NCBI RefSeq assembly: GCF_949298305.1
Contig: NZ_CASFWU010000012.1
Span: forward strand, 1-36,717
Length of the DNA stretch: 36,717 bases
DNA from: an uncultured Bacteroides sp.
GTDB lineage: Bacteria > Bacteroidota > Bacteroidia > Bacteroidales > Bacteroidaceae
Reading direction: 5' to 3'
The position numbers and the translations under genes are program-made. Shown in pieces: positions 16,799-24,716 of this stretch; the stretch's first letter is position 1, and each line of letters opens with the position of its first letter. Under the pieces are notes generated by a model, which saw nothing but the letters and a program-made list of their open reading frames with translations, had not been told where the DNA came from and did not search any database.

Positions 16799-18619
16799 TT
16801 ACATCCGCTCCGGCACCTCGATGCCCAGCAGGCCCATGCCCAGGCGGACTACCTTGCCTACCTCGCGCGAAAGGGCGAGGCGGAACACCTTGACGTCGGC
16901 ATTCTCTTCGCGCAGAATGCTGAAGTCGTGGTAGAACTGGTTGTACTCCTTCACCAGGTCGTAGCAGTAGTTGGCTATGACGGAGGGACTGTAGTCCTCG
17001 CCCGCCTGCTTCACCACGCCGGCAAAGTCGGCAATCATCTGTACCAGGCCCTCCTCCTTCGTGCTCAGCTCGATGCCCGGATGCAGTTGTTCGGGAATGG
17101 CGATGCCTGCCTCGGCCGCCTTGCGCAGCACGGACTGGATGCGGGCGTAGGTGTATTGGATGAAAGGCCCCGTGTTTCCGTTGAAGTCGATGGACTCCTT
17201 GGGATTGAACGTCATGTTCTTGCGCGCGTCCACCTTCAGGATGAAGTACTTCAACGCACCCAGACCGACGATGCGGGCAATGTCGTCCGCCTCGGCCTGC
17301 GTCAGGCCGTCCAGCTTGCCCAGTTCGCCGCTGGTCTCCTTGGCGGTCTCTATCATTTCGGCCATCAGGTCGTCGGCGTCCACCACCGTGCCCTCGCGGC
17401 TCTTCATCTTGCCTTCGGGCAGTTCCACCATGCCGTAGGAGAAGTGTACCAGGCTCTTGCCCCACTCGAATCCCAGACGGTCCAGCAGGATGGACAGCAC
17501 CTGGAAGTGGTAGTTCTGTTCGTTGCCCACCACGTAAATCATCTTGTCGATGGGATAGTCGGAGAAGCGCTGTTCGGCGGTGCCGATGTCCTGCGTCATG
17601 TAGACCGATGTGCCGTCGGCACGGAGCAGCAGCTTGTGGTCGAGGCCCTCGCCCGTCAGGTCGGCCCACACGGAGCCGTCTTCCTTGCGGTAGAACAGGC
17701 CTTTGTCCAGTCCTTCGAGCACCTTTTTCTTGCCTTCCAGATAGGTGTTGGACTCGTAATATATCTTGTCGAAGCTGACGCCCATCAGCTTGTAGGTCTC
17801 GTCGAAGCCGGCATAGACCCAGTCGTTCATCTTCTGCCAGAGGGCACGCACCTCGGGGTCGCCTGCCTCCCACTTCACCAGCATCTCGCGGGCTTCCTTC
17901 ATCAGGGGCGATTCGGCTTCGGCCTTCGCCTTGGCCTCTTCCTCGCTCATGCCTTCGGCCTGATACTTGGCCATCAGTTCCTTCACCTCGGCCTTGTAGT
18001 GCTTGTCGAAAGCCACGTAGTAGTCGCCGATGAGGTGGTCACCCTTCTTGCCGCTGGACTCGGGCGTCTCGCCGTTGCCATACTTCAGCCAGGCCAGCAT
18101 GGACTTGCAGATGTGGATGCCGCGGTCATTGACGATGTTGGTCTTTACCACGCGGTTGCCGTTGGCGGCAATGATGTTGGCCAGCGCGTTGCCCAGCAGG
18201 TTGTTGCGCACGTGCCCCAGGTGGAGGGGTTTGTTGGTGTTGGGCGACGAGTATTCTATCATCACCAGCGGCGAGCGGTCTGTGGCGGCGGTCAGGCCGT
18301 AGTTGGGGTCGGCCTGCACGGCGTTAAGCAGCTCAATCCACGCCGACGAGGCGATGGTGAGGTTCAGGAAGCCCTTGATGACGTTGAACTTCGCCACCAG
18401 TTCGGGTTCGTTGGCCAGCAGGTATTCGCCAATCTCCTGCGCCGTCTGCTCGGGACCTTTCCGTGACATGCGCAGGAAGGGGAAAACCACCAGCGTCAGG
18501 TGGCCTTCAAATTCTTTCTTGGTCTTTTGCAACTGCACCTGTGCGGCAGGCACTTCCTGTCCGTAGAGTGCTTTCAGCCCGTCCATAACGGACTGTGCCA
18601 GTTTCTGTTCTATATTCAT
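16799..18619 (-). CDS. argS: Arginine-tRNA ligase
   Basis: A 606-residue class Ia aminoacyl-tRNA synthetase that charges tRNA-Arg. The N-terminal additional domain is followed by the ATP-binding HIGH-type motif HLGH at residues 133-136 inside EYSSPNTNKPLHLGHVRNN. The second ATP loop, KMSKS in many class I enzymes, reads KMKSR at about 403-407; divergence here is normal for bacterial ArgRS. The C-terminal helical anticodon-binding domain is present, ending GIEVPERM, a typical family end. Its promoter box is at 18646-18653 and its 3' end faces topA. Confidence 0.97.
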   Translation of the reverse strand: MNIEQKLAQSVMDGLKALYGQEVPAAQVQLQKTKKEFEGHLTLVVFPFLRMSRKGPEQTAQEIGEYLLANEPELVAKFNVIKGFLNLTIASSAWIELLNAVQADPNYGLTAATDRSPLVMIEYSSPNTNKPLHLGHVRNNLLGNALANIIAANGNRVVKTNIVNDRGIHICKSMLAWLKYGNGETPESSGKKGDHLIGDYYVAFDKHYKAEVKELMAKYQAEGMSEEEAKAKAEAESPLMKEAREMLVKWEAGDPEVRALWQKMNDWVYAGFDETYKLMGVSFDKIYYESNTYLEGKKKVLEGLDKGLFYRKEDGSVWADLTGEGLDHKLLLRADGTSVYMTQDIGTAEQRFSDYPIDKMIYVVGNEQNYHFQVLSILLDRLGFEWGKSLVHFSYGMVELPEGKMKSREGTVVDADDLMAEMIETAKETSGELGKLDGLTQAEADDIARIVGLGALKYFILKVDARKNMTFNPKESIDFNGNTGPFIQYTYARIQSVLRKAAEAGIAIPEQLHPGIELSTKEEGLVQMIADFAGVVKQAGEDYSPSVIANYCYDLVKEYNQFYHDFSILREENADVKVFRLALSREVGKVVRLGMGLLGIEVPERM

Positions 18620-18645
18620 AGTGTAGCAATTTTGTTCTCGTGCCG

Positions 18646-18653
18646 CAAAGGTA
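18646..18653 (-). promoter_or_regulatory. -7 promoter element of argS
   Basis: On the minus strand this reads TACCTTTG, an exact TAnnTTTG match, 27 bases before the start at 18619. Confidence 0.6.
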
Positions 18654-18692
18654 TAAAAAATTCAGGGAATGAGAAAGGGAATCCCGCCCGAG

Positions 18693-18780
18693 GCACGCAA
18701 GTGTTGTCCGCGGAGGATGCTTGCATTGTCCGCAGACCGTGCAAGCATCCTCCGCGCACCGTGCAAGCGTCGTCCGGAAA
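18693..18780. repeat. Four-unit 22-bp-period tandem repeat
   Basis: Four degenerate 22-base units start at 18693, 18715, 18737 and 18759. All share a TCCG at the same offset (18707, 18729, 18751, 18773). Units 3 and 4 open CCGTGCAAGC; unit 2 opens with the near-inverse GGATGCTTGC. As a result GCGGAGGATGCTTGCA (18710-18725) and its exact inverse (18740-18755) form a 16-bp hairpin stem. The same unit openings and spacing occur at 5773-5816. The repeat lies between argS's promoter and the end of the pilin operon. Its function is unknown. Confidence 0.65.
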
Positions 18781-18868
18781 GCCTCCGGAGACTTCCCCCG
18801 TCTGTTATACACACGACTTTCCGAAGATGCGTTTCACGCCTTCACACCGGCTGATACACAAAGCGTTG

Positions 18869-18891
18869 CCGTGAACTCTCAGGCTTCACGG
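18869..18891. repeat. Palindrome overlapping the stop codon of the last pilin-like gene
   Basis: CCGTGAA (18869-18875) pairs with TTCACGG (18885-18891) around a 9-base loop. The TGA stop of the upstream minus-strand gene (18886-18888) lies inside the second arm. There is no T-run, so it would be only a weak terminator by itself. Confidence 0.45.
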
Positions 18892-20673
18892 TGAAACAAG
18901 GGCTTTCTCCACCAACATGGGATAAGTGCGTTCTGCATTCATCACATATTCCCAGCCAAAGTCGGAAATGCCCTCCAAAGCATCGTTCATGGCCGAAATG
19001 GCATCAGTCCAGGTTACATCTCCTATCTTGGTGGAATAAGTGGAGTTGTTTTTATTACACAACTCTTCGGTAAGGCTGTTGATGCTTTCTACATAACAGG
19101 CTGAAATGTTATAAGAATATAGATTTCCAAAATCCAAATGACAATAAGAACTGCCGGAAACCGAACCACGGAAGAAACAAGAAACAACAGTACCGCCGTT
19201 AACCGTCCCCGCGATACCGCCAATATTGGACGAACTGCCGGAAACCGAACCGGTGGCATAACTGCCCTGAAGACTGCCGCTGTTTTCTCCCACAATTCCT
19301 CCTACATACATGTTTCCTATTACCTGAACGTCTATTGCCTGACAGGCAGAAACCGTACCGTTATTGTAGCCCACCAGACTGCCGACAGGAAAGCCTTCTG
19401 AAGTGGCAGTCACCACCGGACTCTCAAGGATAAGGTTCTTCAAGACACCATCTGTATCCAGGCAACCGATAAATCCCACTCCATCGCCCGACGAGGCTTC
19501 GATATTCAGCCCTCGGATGGTGTGTCCCGCACCGTCGAAAGTTCCAGTGTATTCAGTATCAGCGTCATAATCGCCCACCGGTGTCCAGTTGTTCTCGCCC
19601 GTCAGGGTGATGTCTCTGGCCAGGATGCAGTTGGTTGCAGGGGCAGAGGCTGCGGCCTCTGCCCATTCTTTCAGCCCCTCGGCATCGTAGACGATATAGG
19701 TGCCTTCTACGATTTTATATGAAACATTCTCTGCCTGGTTGTCCGACGGGAAATCGGTTCCGGGAGTGTTCCACCCGCCGACGGTCACTTCATCTGCCAC
19801 CTCCAGCCTATCCTTGCCCACCCGCAGGTTCATGGCATAGGCACAGCCGTTCTGCAAACCGCCGTCGACCAAGCCCGTGGAGGGAACCGTAAAGGCATAT
19901 TTCTTTCCGTCAGAGAGGACGGCTTCCAGCATTCTGGCACCGGCCTTCTGCCCGTCACCCGGCTGGAAGATGGCGGTGAAGGAGAAGGAGCCTCCGGCTT
20001 CCTTGTACATCGCAATGTCCTGCATCGCAGCGCCGCCGGCAGCGGCTACGGTGGAGCAGTCTTCCTCGCCGCCGGCCGCCAGCGACAGCGTCACCCGGTC
20101 TGTGGTCTGCATCAGCTTCAGAGACTGCACGCTGACGTCGTCACCCAGCTGCGCACCCAGTTGGATGTTCACCGTCAGCTTCACCAGCCGATGGGTGAAG
20201 CGGATGGGGAGCGCCTTCTCCGCCGTGAGGCCGCTGAGCGGGACGAACCCGTCTGCGGCGTAGCTCAGCAAATCGGCAGCGAGGGTGCCGCCCGTCTGGT
20301 CGGCGGGTATCGCAAAGGTCACCGTCTGCTCCGTCGCCTCGTCGCAATAGGGGGCATAGGCATAGACGGCGCACGAGGTCGTGGAACCTTTCCAATACAT
20401 CGGCTCCTCCGGGTTCCATCCGTCTGCCCCCTGTTCCCATTTGACGTTACGCTTTGTACAGGCATCGCCGTCGCCATAGTCCAGGAAAAGGCCCAGCGAG
20501 GTGCCCTCATATTCGGCATCGGCACGGGTGAGCAGCTCACCGACCGCAGGCGCAATGCGCATCCGGCCGTCGTCGGAATAGCGGGAGGCGGATGTCATCC
20601 GGCCGCCGTCCTCCTGACAGGCGGTCAGTAGGGCCAGCAGGAACAGGAAGCTGTATATCAGTCTATATTTCAT
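18886..20673 (-). CDS. Fimbrillin-like lipoprotein fused to GLUG repeats (putative pilus tip or adhesin)
   Basis: The protein is 595 residues from ATG 20673. This start puts the lipobox cysteine at residue 19 (LLTAC), the same place as in the three genes upstream. An alternative ATG at 20694 overlaps the previous stop as ATGA and adds seven residues. Residues about 30-320 are a fimbrillin (Mfa/FimA-like) fold: TRADAEYEGTSLGLF, the PIRFTHRLVKLTVNI strand and a late VGGWNTPG segment. Thr49-Arg50 matches the type V pilin cleavage position. From about residue 340 the C-terminus changes to glycine-rich repeats (AGHTIRGLN, GSLVGYNNGTVSACQA, VGGIVGENSGSLQGSYATGS), the GLUG motif seen in large bacterial surface adhesins. 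The repeat part is visibly AT-richer than the N-terminal part, which suggests domain acquisition. It is last in the operon. Confidence 0.8.
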   Translation of the reverse strand: MKYRLIYSFLFLLALLTACQEDGGRMTSASRYSDDGRMRIAPAVGELLTRADAEYEGTSLGLFLDYGDGDACTKRNVKWEQGADGWNPEEPMYWKGSTTSCAVYAYAPYCDEATEQTVTFAIPADQTGGTLAADLLSYAADGFVPLSGLTAEKALPIRFTHRLVKLTVNIQLGAQLGDDVSVQSLKLMQTTDRVTLSLAAGGEEDCSTVAAAGGAAMQDIAMYKEAGGSFSFTAIFQPGDGQKAGARMLEAVLSDGKKYAFTVPSTGLVDGGLQNGCAYAMNLRVGKDRLEVADEVTVGGWNTPGTDFPSDNQAENVSYKIVEGTYIVYDAEGLKEWAEAAASAPATNCILARDITLTGENNWTPVGDYDADTEYTGTFDGAGHTIRGLNIEASSGDGVGFIGCLDTDGVLKNLILESPVVTATSEGFPVGSLVGYNNGTVSACQAIDVQVIGNMYVGGIVGENSGSLQGSYATGSVSGSSSNIGGIAGTVNGGTVVSCFFRGSVSGSSYCHLDFGNLYSYNISACYVESINSLTEELCNKNNSTYSTKIGDVTWTDAISAMNDALEGISDFGWEYVMNAERTYPMLVEKALVSP

Positions 20674-20690
20674 GTCACGGCAGGTTATGT

Positions 20691-21632
20691 TCATTGGTTA
20701 TTGGTCATTGCACCTATTGGGGAAAGGACGGACGTGCGTCCGGCGGTGCTCCCGCCCACAATCAGGTTCAGGGTGTACACCTTGCCGCTGTCAAACGTCA
20801 TATCCTGCTCCAACGTCCATTCGTAATACGAGTCCGCCATCAGGAAACCGACAGTGAACTGCGAGGCCTTCACCGTCTGCGGCACAAGGAGTGCGCTGTA
20901 CAGGGCCTGCGCTCCGCCGCCGTCCGGACCCACAACGTATTCCGCCCGAAGAGGAATGAGGCTTGCCGCAGCACCGGCCGTTCCCCATTGGTTACTCAAC
21001 AGATTGAAATTGCGGCTGAGCGAAACACCTTCGAGCCGGAGGTCGCTCACCGGATTTTCATCGGCATCGGTATTGCTTAGGTCCAGGACTATGTTCACCC
21101 GGCTGCACAAGTGCCGCAACTCCACGGGCAGCTTGCCGCCGACAAGGCCGGTGGCCGGATTGACCTCGTGGGGAGCGGTATAGAGGTAATCGCTGGCCGC
21201 GAAGTCCGCTTCCGCGCTTTGGTCGGCCTCCACCTCCACCGCTGCCTCGTTGCCGAAGTCCGTCACGGGCAGTGTGGTGGCGGTGACGTTGACCGGAGTG
21301 GTGCCGTCGGCCCACAGCATGGTCAGGGGCTCGGAAGGATTGCCGTCGGCCACGGGCCGATAAGCCTCCCACGAACCGTTTTCTTTCTGCATCAGCGCCG
21401 TATAGGTATATGCTTCGTCCTGTTTGTTTTCAATATGGAGGCAGAAGCGGGTGAGCGAGGCGGCCGTCATGCCTTCGCCTCCGGCTCGCGTGAAGGGCTC
21501 CGCCACCGCGGCAGACACCCGTATTACCCCATCGGCCGGAAGCGGAGATACCACAACCGGCTCTCCGCCGTCGGTACAGGCTGCCGACAAGAAAAGCGCC
21601 CATGCAATGACTATCAGTTCTTTCAGTCTCAT
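20691..21632 (-). CDS. Fimbrillin-like lipoprotein (fourth of five)
   Basis: The protein is 313 residues. The lipobox is LSAAC with Cys19. Thr48-Arg49 (EPFTRAGGEG) sits 30 residues after the lipidated cysteine, the position at which FimA- and Mfa1-type pilins are cut to release the polymerising form. The body is beta-rich with the family's hallmark mid-protein strand (PVELRHLCSRVNIVLDLS) and the late YTLNLIVGG segment. It lacks the W-containing terminal strand seen in its neighbours and ends SPIGAMTNNQ. Its stop overlaps the next gene's possible ATG by four bases. It is probably a pilus structural or accessory subunit exported by the lipoprotein route; the exact position in the fibre is unknown. 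Confidence 0.8.
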   Translation of the reverse strand: MRLKELIVIAWALFLSAACTDGGEPVVVSPLPADGVIRVSAAVAEPFTRAGGEGMTAASLTRFCLHIENKQDEAYTYTALMQKENGSWEAYRPVADGNPSEPLTMLWADGTTPVNVTATTLPVTDFGNEAAVEVEADQSAEADFAASDYLYTAPHEVNPATGLVGGKLPVELRHLCSRVNIVLDLSNTDADENPVSDLRLEGVSLSRNFNLLSNQWGTAGAAASLIPLRAEYVVGPDGGGAQALYSALLVPQTVKASQFTVGFLMADSYYEWTLEQDMTFDSGKVYTLNLIVGGSTAGRTSVLSPIGAMTNNQ

Positions 21633-21656
21633 ATTCTGTCTTCCACCGTCTGATGT

Positions 21657-22616
21657 TTACTCCGTTTCTTCCACTGCCTCGCCTCCGGGTATCGGGGTGC
21701 CGGCAGTCCAGTCGTTCACCGTCACGGAACCAAGGGTCAGGGCATCCTTGCCCACGGACAGTCCGAAGGTATAGGCCTTCCCCGGCTCAAGTCCGGTTTG
21801 GGTCAGCTGGGTATGGCTGGCCTTTACGGTCAGCGTCCCTCCCGTACCAGTTTTCAGCGTGAGGAAATGGTCCGAAGCGCTGTACTTGCCCGGCAGCAGG
21901 ATGGCCGTGAAGCTGTGTTGGGCCGCTGCGCTCTCATCCTTCGTCAGCAAGCCGGTGACCGTAGTAGACCCGGCCTCAACGTCCAGCGTCTTTCCCGTAA
22001 TCCCAGTTTCTTGGGTCGGAAGCGTAAAGACCGGAGCCTCGAACTCGGGTTTCTCCGTTTCGTACTGGGTTGCGTAGTCGGTAATCTTCACCGTGACCTT
22101 TGCCAACTGGTGCTCGAAGTTCAGTGACAGCGTGGCGTCGTCGGGCTTTGTCATGCCAGGCTCTTCGGCCAGCATCCAGTCGGCACGGCCCATGTAGTTG
22201 GCATTGCCGGGCTCGTCGCTGCTCTGGTTGGCAGGAAGTGTAAACGTCGTAAAGGAGGTGGAGGAAGCCTCATCGTAAGGATAGAAGGCCTCGAAGGAGT
22301 TATTCACACCGGAGATCCACACAATGTAGCCGGACGCAGCCCCGGGCGTCCATGCGCTGCCGGAGTAAGTGTAATGTGACTCCTTCTTCCCCTCGACAGC
22401 TCCGGAAGTGGTATTGGTTACAAATATCCGGTCGCCGGTGTCCCACGTATCGCCTTTACCGGTACTGTTGACACGGGTATTCGGCGAGGCTATGCCGGCC
22501 TGGATGTGTACCGCCATCGGGTCGTTGGCGTAGGTCAAAAAGGTATCCTCATTGTGCTGGCAAGCGGACAAGGCCCAAACGGAAACGGCTGCCAGTATAG
22601 TTTTTACGGTTTTCAT
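21657..22616 (-). CDS. Fimbrillin-like lipoprotein (third of five)
   Basis: The protein is 319 residues. The lipobox is ALSAC with Cys19. Thr47-Arg48 lies in ASPNTRVNSTG. Family features follow in order: DTWDTGDRIFV, a YPYDEAS turn, the HQLAKVTVKITD strand, ILLPGKYSASDHFLTLK, and the end VGKDALTLGSVTVNDWTAG. Of the five it is the most typical 'fimbrillin family protein' (Mfa_like_1 type) and so the best candidate for a stalk or repeating subunit, though nothing in the sequence proves this. It is 24 bases before the fourth pilin-like gene and 30 bases after the second. Confidence 0.85.
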   Translation of the reverse strand: MKTVKTILAAVSVWALSACQHNEDTFLTYANDPMAVHIQAGIASPNTRVNSTGKGDTWDTGDRIFVTNTTSGAVEGKKESHYTYSGSAWTPGAASGYIVWISGVNNSFEAFYPYDEASSTSFTTFTLPANQSSDEPGNANYMGRADWMLAEEPGMTKPDDATLSLNFEHQLAKVTVKITDYATQYETEKPEFEAPVFTLPTQETGITGKTLDVEAGSTTVTGLLTKDESAAAQHSFTAILLPGKYSASDHFLTLKTGTGGTLTVKASHTQLTQTGLEPGKAYTFGLSVGKDALTLGSVTVNDWTAGTPIPGGEAVEETE

Positions 22617-22646
22617 ATCTGTTTCTGTATTTACGTTCTACATCGG

Positions 22647-23549
22647 TTATTCGGTCACCAGTCCGCCTTCCACATCGACTTCCGTCCAAGGTTCTGCCTG
22701 GATGCCTCCAAGGCTAACCTTGTCACGGCCTACGGTAAGGGTGAGATTGTATTCATTGCAGGGTATGAAATGCACGCTTTCATCGGAACGGAAAGTGTAG
22801 ATTTTTCCACCGGCCTCAATGTCCACCGTCCAATCTTCCTCCAGATCCTGCGGCACAAGGATACACTCGTATTGCGTTCCTGCCTGCGTGGGACACAGGT
22901 GTATCGTCTGGTCTAGACCGACGGCGGAAGAAGTGACTTCCCCGGTTTGCAGATTGATGGACGCAGTAAGGGCGCAGCCGGTGAAGGTGACGGACGTAAA
23001 TGTCACATCGGCATCCAGTTCGCTTCCCCGTTCCAGTATCACATTCAGTTTGGACAGTATATGATTGAAGTTCACAGCAATGGCGTTGCCGTTCCTGGCG
23101 GTTGTAGTCTTTGGTAAAGCAAGAAGGAAATCCGACTGCTTGACATTCGCTTCGGAGCTTTGGTCTGCCTGTACGGTGAAGGAATAGTTTTCATCCGTGA
23201 CTGCTTCGTCATAAGGCAGGTAGGCATAATAGCTGACATTGGCATCGTCGTTCATCCAAAGAAGTTGGGTGTCTCCTGTGGTCCAGCCCTCATCGTAGGT
23301 CACCTTCAGGTTGGAACAGTTATAGCGCTGATCGTTGCCAGAGCCATCAGTTGTCAGAAAAAGGCCGAAACTGCCTTCGGTCAGTTCTCCCTCGGCATAT
23401 CCGGCCCGGGTATCCGTCCCGTTGATGCCGGCCTGGATGTAAATGGGGGTGTCTGCATAGTCTGTTGTCGGGCTTAGAGAATTGTCATTGTTACAAGCCG
23501 CCAATATCATGGACAGCAATGCAATGCTTAAAATATTTCTGCTTGTCAT
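22647..23549 (-). CDS. Fimbrillin-like lipoprotein (second of five)
   Basis: The protein is 300 residues. The lipobox is ILAAC with Cys19. IYIQAGINGTDTRAGYAEG puts Thr47-Arg48 exactly where the third gene has it. The body shows ASVYAYLPYDE-type and VNFNHILSKLNVILERG strands, a LVPQDLEEDWTVDI segment and a terminal LTLTVGRDKVSLGGIQAEPW. All are consistent with a type V pilin of the Bacteroidetes, anchored first as a lipoprotein, then cut after Arg so that a neighbouring subunit's strand can fill the groove. The 38-base gap to the first pilin-like gene shows no terminator. Confidence 0.85.
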   Translation of the reverse strand: MTSRNILSIALLSMILAACNNDNSLSPTTDYADTPIYIQAGINGTDTRAGYAEGELTEGSFGLFLTTDGSGNDQRYNCSNLKVTYDEGWTTGDTQLLWMNDDANVSYYAYLPYDEAVTDENYSFTVQADQSSEANVKQSDFLLALPKTTTARNGNAIAVNFNHILSKLNVILERGSELDADVTFTSVTFTGCALTASINLQTGEVTSSAVGLDQTIHLCPTQAGTQYECILVPQDLEEDWTVDIEAGGKIYTFRSDESVHFIPCNEYNLTLTVGRDKVSLGGIQAEPWTEVDVEGGLVTE

Positions 23550-23587
23550 CGTATTATTATAATGATTTGTTAGAATTCACCGTTCTT

Positions 23588-24460
23588 TTATCCGGCCTCG
23601 CCCCCCGATAAGTCTCCTCCACTTCCCCATCCGTTGACAGAGATGCCGCCCTCGGCGATACTGAGTGTGATGCGGTCGTAGGCCACACCGAGATTGAGGT
23701 AAGTGATGCGTCCGGGTGTGAGGGTGATGTCTTTGTCAGGGCGGAAGGTATAGTTGTTGCCGTCCACCCGGAAGGTGAGGCACGTTTCGCCTGCCCGGAA
23801 TGTCTGCGGAATGACGGTCAGCAACGAACAGCCTTCCCACATGCCTGAAAAGTCGCCGCTCTCCGTAAAGGCGCCGCAAGCCACCTGTTCCGGGATGCCA
23901 GATGGAACCAGCCGTTCCTCTTCGTACTCCACGGTGGCCTGTGTATATGCCCTCAAGGTGACATCCACAGGCTCCAGTGCCGCCAGCTGTTCATCTTCCA
24001 ACTGAATCCGTATGCCGACCTGAGACATCAGATGGTGCAGCCTTAGATTCACATGTCCTTTGGTCGCTTCGGCCTGATAGTCCATCAGCCAAAGTTCCTG
24101 ATGGGAAGCGTCGGCCACAAGAGACTGGGGCAAGGAAGTCAAATCTTTCGTGGTTTCTCCGCAACTGATGGCCACAAGGTTCAATGAAGCATATCTGTCC
24201 AAGACCGGAGGAGTGCCATCCTGCCACGTCGAGCTGACAGGGTCGTACCAACAGCAAAAGACCGACGCCTCGTCCATAGTGCCGGTAAACCCGGCCAGCA
24301 GCACAGGATGCGCATAGGAAGTTGCACCGCTCCCTGTGCTTCCCCACGTAAGCCCGACGGACCAGGAAGGAGGTTCTTCCATATTTTGAGGCTCAGGATT
24401 GATTGCACAGGCGGTCAAAAAGAACATTCCCGCCAACATACCGTAAATCTGTCTTTCCAT
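23588..24460 (-). CDS. Fimbrillin-like lipoprotein without Arg cleavage site (possible anchor)
   Basis: The protein is 290 residues. The lipobox is FLTAC with Cys18. The beta-rich body has the family's HHLMSQVGIRIQLED strand, a LTVIPQTFRAGETCLTFRVD segment and an end LTPGRITYLNLGVAYDRITL, then GISVNGWGSG. Unlike the four genes behind it there is no Thr-Arg near residue 48, and in fact no arginine between residue 3 and residue 89. A subunit that cannot be cut would keep its lipid anchor, as FimB and Mfa2 do in Porphyromonas, so an anchor role is inferred. It also holds a Cys69-Cys70 pair. It is the first of the five pilin-like genes, 62 bases after a 51-codon ORF. Confidence 0.75.
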   Translation of the reverse strand: MERQIYGMLAGMFFLTACAINPEPQNMEEPPSWSVGLTWGSTGSGATSYAHPVLLAGFTGTMDEASVFCCWYDPVSSTWQDGTPPVLDRYASLNLVAISCGETTKDLTSLPQSLVADASHQELWLMDYQAEATKGHVNLRLHHLMSQVGIRIQLEDEQLAALEPVDVTLRAYTQATVEYEEERLVPSGIPEQVACGAFTESGDFSGMWEGCSLLTVIPQTFRAGETCLTFRVDGNNYTFRPDKDITLTPGRITYLNLGVAYDRITLSIAEGGISVNGWGSGGDLSGGEAG

Positions 24461-24522
24461 GAGTGAAATTATTATCTTCGTTCAGGCCGCATACATATCT
24501 GCCCGTTGCTGTCTGCAAGAAA

Positions 24523-24678
24523 TTAAAACATTCCTCTCCCCATATCTCCTCCGTCGGTTGCTCCACCCGAAATGTCGTAGCTCGCCGTCAGGAGGGGGCC
24601 TTCACTCTGAATTTCAATTACCTCGCAGTGAGGTGCCTCGTAGGAGGTCGTCTGAAGTTTTGTCTCTTTTGTATTCAT
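24523..24678 (-). CDS. 51-residue protein between the regulator and the pilin-like genes
   Basis: A 51-codon frame starts at ATG 24678, 38 bases after the regulator's stop, and ends with TAA at 24523. It has no signal peptide or membrane segment. The composition is ordered: a basic, threonine-rich start (MNTKETKLQTTSYEAPHCEV), an acidic IEIQSEGPLLTASYD centre and a Gly/Asp-rich tail (ISGGATDGGDMGRGMF). The Y-x-x-P, then E-V-I-E-I, then E-G-P-L-L-x-x-S layout is like small Bacteroides proteins I have seen near surface-protein genes, but I cannot name a family. It could be a regulatory peptide, a modified peptide precursor or a coupled leader ORF. Codon use looks like its neighbours. Confidence 0.6.
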   Translation of the reverse strand: MNTKETKLQTTSYEAPHCEVIEIQSEGPLLTASYDISGGATDGGDMGRGMF

Positions 24679-24716
24679 AAGTCGGTTTTGTCAAAAACGT
24701 TATATAGGCAAGCATA

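Noticed and set aside
17395..17415. KMKSR instead of KMSKS in ArgRS as a sign of a damaged enzyme
   Set aside because: This loop commonly diverges in bacterial ArgRS, and the rest of the protein is complete.
16628..18466. A 612-codon frame antisense to argS
   Set aside because: argS is unmistakable on the minus strand, and the antisense frame begins inside the repeat cluster.
18693..18780. CRISPR array
   Set aside because: The 22-base units are contiguous and degenerate without unique spacers, and no cas genes are present.
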